From assembly GCA_031262285.1 (NCBI GenBank), contig JAISHZ010000256.1, positions 1 through 5,155 on the forward strand: a stretch of DNA of 5,155 bases, read 5' to 3'. Below are positions 4,988 through 5,155 of the stretch, in pieces. Position 1 is the first letter of the stretch, and the number at the start of each line of letters is the position of its first letter. The translations under genes were made by a program, and so were the position numbers. This DNA comes from Lachnospiraceae bacterium. GTDB lineage: Bacteria; Bacillota_A; Clostridia; Lachnospirales; Lachnospiraceae. The notes below the pieces were generated by a model. It was not told the DNA's origin. It did no database searches and saw only the letters and a list, made by a program, of their open reading frames with translations.

Positions 4988-5155
4988 ATGAACAAAATTG
5001 ACCCGCAAAGTTTAATATCGACATTAAACAGCTTAAACAAAACTTTTAACGACGGCAATAAAGTCCGCGATACAGAGAGAAGTCTTTTTTTCTCGGGTTT
5101 GATGATTGCGCTAACAGATAATAATTTCCGGCAAACATATAAGAATATTCAAGCA
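4988..5155 (+). CDS. Partial gene, possibly the N-terminus of an N-6 DNA methylase (restriction-modification)
   Basis: The frame is open from an ATG to the right edge (56 codons), with AAGGGG six bases upstream. The visible protein is hydrophilic and helical. It contains a stretch reading DTERSLFFSGLMIAL (about 28-42) and then DNNFRQTYKNIQA. This resembles the helical N-terminal part of type I and type IIG N-6 adenine DNA methylases, where a phrase like 'LF-SG-LIAL---F---Y' recurs. That resemblance is from memory and the catalytic motifs (FxGxG and NPPF/Y) lie outside the window, so the call is tentative. It has its own candidate promoter and is probably transcribed separately from the methyltransferase upstream. 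Confidence 0.5.
   Translation, partial: MNKIDPQSLISTLNSLNKTFNDGNKVRDTERSLFFSGLMIALTDNNFRQTYKNIQA

Overview
The window looks like chromosome of an anaerobic Firmicute, probably a member of the Clostridia. The reasons are the Rnf gene order C-D-G-E, strong AGGAGG-type ribosome binding sites, a consensus sigma-A promoter, and moderate-to-low GC with AT-rich spacers. I would not name a genus from this sequence alone.

Left two thirds (1-3646, minus strand): an rnf operon read leftward as rnfC, rnfD, rnfG, rnfE. rnfE runs off the left edge, and rnfA and rnfB would be expected beyond it. Rnf is a membrane complex that passes electrons between reduced ferredoxin and NAD+ and couples this to Na+ or H+ export. 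RnfC carries the nucleotide-binding region and two 4Fe-4S cluster motifs. RnfD and RnfG are the FMN-carrying subunits. RnfE is one of the two paired integral membrane subunits. The genes are tightly coupled: rnfD and rnfG overlap by 4 nt, and the rnfE ribosome binding site touches the rnfG stop codon. Two things are unusual. RnfE has an N-terminal hydrophilic, repeat-rich extension of about 190 residues before its conserved core. RnfG has TQAT where the family flavinylation motif normally reads S/T-G-A-T.

Middle (3647-4036): a 390-nt non-coding region between divergent genes. It holds a tandem array of about 69-bp units, three complete and one partial. Each unit has a long perfect stem-loop next to an ATTATA (TATAAT on the minus strand), and the complete units add a short GC-rich stem-loop. 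The stems change from copy to copy, but both arms change together, so pairing is kept. This is the most unusual non-coding signal in the window. To its right a good sigma-A promoter points rightward.

Right part (4037-5155, plus strand): a two-gene unit of an unrecognised 79-residue protein and a YbxB/RsmC-like methyltransferase overlapping by ATGA. A 112-nt spacer with a candidate promoter follows. The window then ends in the first 56 codons of another gene, tentatively the start of an N-6 DNA methylase.
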